NCBI GenBank assembly: GCA_023251595.1
Contig: JAHEYM010000042.1
Coordinates: forward strand, 1-14,376
Reading direction: 5' to 3'
From: Bacteroidota bacterium
GTDB taxonomy: Bacteria > Bacteroidota > Bacteroidia > AKYH767-A > JABDAW01
Length of the DNA: 14,376 nt
Shown here: positions 12,667 through 14,376 of the stretch, piece after piece
How the letters are laid out: each line of letters begins with the position of its first letter
Numbering within the stretch: position 1 is the stretch's first letter
Notes under the pieces: generated by a model
Databases searched by the model: none
What the model saw: the letters and a program-made list of their open reading frames with translations, nothing else
What the model was told of the DNA's origin: nothing
Position numbers and translations under genes: made by a program

Positions 12667-14376
12667 GCGCTTCTGTATTTTCTAAAAAACCAAACCTTCA
12701 ATATATCCGCAGTCAGAATATAAGCTGCTACAATCATCAACATCGCGCCGAAATTAATGAATGGTAATGGAACCAAACCGATGTCAAGAGCGAAAGGCAT
12801 ATATGGAAGTCCGACCGTTAAAATAAGACCAAGAATGCTTAAAATAAAGAGGTATCTTCCAGGCCGGCTCTGAAAGAATTTCTTGTGTGTTCTGATAATA
12901 AAGAGAATAAATAATTCGGTTAAAACCGATTCAATAAACCAACCGGTTTGAAATGCCGATTCTTTTACTTTCAGAACATAAAGAAGCACGATAAAAGTGA
13001 TTACGTCGAATAAAGAGCTATGAATACCGAATATTACCATATAGTTCCTGATGAATTTCAAATCCCACTTACCGGGTCTGTCTAACTGCTCCTGATCTAC
13101 ATTGTCGGAGGCAATTGTCAGATACGGAAAATCGGTAATGAAATTAGTGAGCAAGATTTGTTTGGGAAGCATCGGAAGAAATGGGAGCAATAAAGAGGCA
13201 ATGGCAACACTGAACATATTACCAAAGGTGGAACCCGTATTAATAAAAATATATTTCAATGTATTAGCAAAAGTTTTTCTTCCTTCTTTAATTCCATCTA
13301 CCAATACTTCCAGATTTTTTTCCATCAGAACAAAATCGGCAGCTTCTCTGGCAACATCGACAGCATTTTCAACAGAAATACCGACATCTGCAGCATTTAT
13401 CGCGGAAACATCATTGATTCCATCCCCGATGTATGCAACAGTATAAGATTTTCTTAACGCCTGTACGATTCTTTCTTTTTGTTGAGGCTCAACTTCGGCA
13501 AAAATATCGGTTTTCCTGACTAACAATTTTAAAGCTTCCGGACTAATTTTAAAAAGTTCTTCACCCGTCATCACTACAGGATTTGCTATTCCTATTTTTA
13601 ATGCAATCGAATTCGCGACATTTTTATTATCGCCGGTAATAATCTTTAAGTTTACTTTTAGTTCATGAAGGTCGTTAATTGTTTGAATAATTCCTTCCTT
13701 CACCGGATCCTCCAGTAAAATAAAACCCGCAAAAATCATCGCTGTCTCATCCTCTTTCGAGATAGAATCCGAATTTATATTCTTATAACAGATGCCGATA
13801 GCCCTCCATCCTTTCAACCCGAATGCAACGAATTTATTTTCGAGATCATTTTTATATTTCTCAATGGAATCGATGCTACCGTCACTTAATTTAATAGCGG
13901 AACAAATCTCTGTTATCTGACTAAACGCACCTTTCGTAATGAGATATTTTTCCTTTTCAGATCTAAGTGCTACACTTAACCTTTTCCTGATAAAATCATA
14001 AGGCACCTCACCGAGTTTCGTATATATTACTGATTTGTCTGAGATAACTTTTTTTAGCGCATCATCAATCGGATTTGAGTAACCTGATTCAAAACTTGCA
14101 TTCAGTACAGCAATTTCTTTCACCCATTCATTCTCTTCGCCGAATGGATTCACCATTCCACATATTTTTATAACACCATCAGTAATAGTTCCGGTTTTGT
14201 CTGTACAGAGCAAATTAACTTCACCCAAATTTTGAATCGAGGTTAATTTCTTCACTATTACTTTTTTCTCCAACATTCTTTTCGCTCCGGCACTCATGGC
14301 AATCGTTGTAATGGCAGGTAGTAGTTCAGGTGCCATTCCGACTGCCAATGCAAGAGCAAAGAGGGCAGATTCGATC
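12663..14376 (-). CDS. Magnesium-type (MgtA/MgtB-like, P3B) P-type ATPase, C-terminal 570 residues
   Basis: Partial gene: the open frame continues off the right edge, so the start lies outside; the TTG at 14348 is an internal Leu, preceded in frame by IESALFALA. Visible parts, numbered from that Leu: membrane helix 4 with GMAPELLPA (4-12), phosphorylation motif CTDKTGT with Asp50, nucleotide-binding KGA (139-141), TGDN (238-241), hinge GDGIND (308-313), and six C-terminal membrane helices (about 370-555). The ELLP motif, VIVKKLTSIQNLGEVN, the PFLPMLP segment and QTGWFIES closely follow bacterial MgtA/MgtB, which import Mg2+ across the inner membrane driven by ATP; other ions cannot be excluded. 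About 300 N-terminal residues are missing from view. It ends in a 4-nt overlap with the deaminase gene. Confidence 0.9.
   Translation of the reverse strand, partial: IESALFALALAVGMAPELLPAITTIAMSAGAKRMLEKKVIVKKLTSIQNLGEVNLLCTDKTGTITDGVIKICGMVNPFGEENEWVKEIAVLNASFESGYSNPIDDALKKVISDKSVIYTKLGEVPYDFIRKRLSVALRSEKEKYLITKGAFSQITEICSAIKLSDGSIDSIEKYKNDLENKFVAFGLKGWRAIGICYKNINSDSISKEDETAMIFAGFILLEDPVKEGIIQTINDLHELKVNLKIITGDNKNVANSIALKIGIANPVVMTGEELFKISPEALKLLVRKTDIFAEVEPQQKERIVQALRKSYTVAYIGDGINDVSAINAADVGISVENAVDVAREAADFVLMEKNLEVLVDGIKEGRKTFANTLKYIFINTGSTFGNMFSVAIASLLLPFLPMLPKQILLTNFITDFPYLTIASDNVDQEQLDRPGKWDLKFIRNYMVIFGIHSSLFDVITFIVLLYVLKVKESAFQTGWFIESVLTELFILFIIRTHKKFFQSRPGRYLFILSILGLILTVGLPYMPFALDIGLVPLPFINFGAMLMIVAAYILTADILKVWFFRKYRSA

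Noticed and set aside
14346..14348. TTG at 14348 as the start of the ATPase gene
   Set aside because: The conserved protein continues in frame to the window edge (IESALFALA before it), and the N-terminal third of the family is still missing, so the gene is cut by the window.

Overview
The window reads as an AT-rich chromosomal segment of a member of the Bacteroidota, probably an environmental one. The signs are two proteins with type IX secretion (T9SS) C-terminal sorting domains, a SprB-type repeat, a secreted protein with the N-terminal domain common in this phylum, a DesK-like kinase with TPR repeats, and promoters of the TAnnTTTG type. No phage, transposase, CRISPR or tRNA gene is visible.

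Layout. On the + strand (1-2780) lie a soluble hybrid histidine kinase (degenerate cyclic-nucleotide-binding domain, HisKA/HATPase, receiver, C-terminal HD domain), then a short spacer full of small repeats, then the RNase P RNA gene rnpB with a hairpin terminator shared with the convergent gene. Everything from 2804 to the right edge is on the - strand. Reading in the direction of transcription from the right edge, the order is: a magnesium-type P-type ATPase (5' end outside the window) overlapping by 4 nt an adenine deaminase; a SprB-repeat T9SS protein behind a long structured leader; a 1021-residue secreted protein with two head-repeat arrays and an S74 intramolecular chaperone; a TPR sensor kinase and LuxR-type response regulator overlapping by 8 nt; and a seven-repeat RCC1 protein with a T9SS sorting domain.

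How it fits together. The middle block (2.8-11.3 kb) is a cell-surface block: three exported, repeat-built proteins around one two-component system, which may regulate them (inference from position only). The ATPase/deaminase pair is a separate transcription unit for Mg2+ transport and purine salvage. rnpB is housekeeping. All gaps between genes are under 300 bases; the largest (11346-11640) holds a consensus promoter and potential RNA structure.

Most worth following: the heptanucleotide repeat that encodes the signal-peptide core of the 1021-residue protein (a possible frameshift phase-variation site), the pseudoknot-capable leader upstream of the SprB-repeat gene, the kinase with an unusual input/output domain combination, and the likely misnaming risk of the adenine deaminase as adenosine deaminase.
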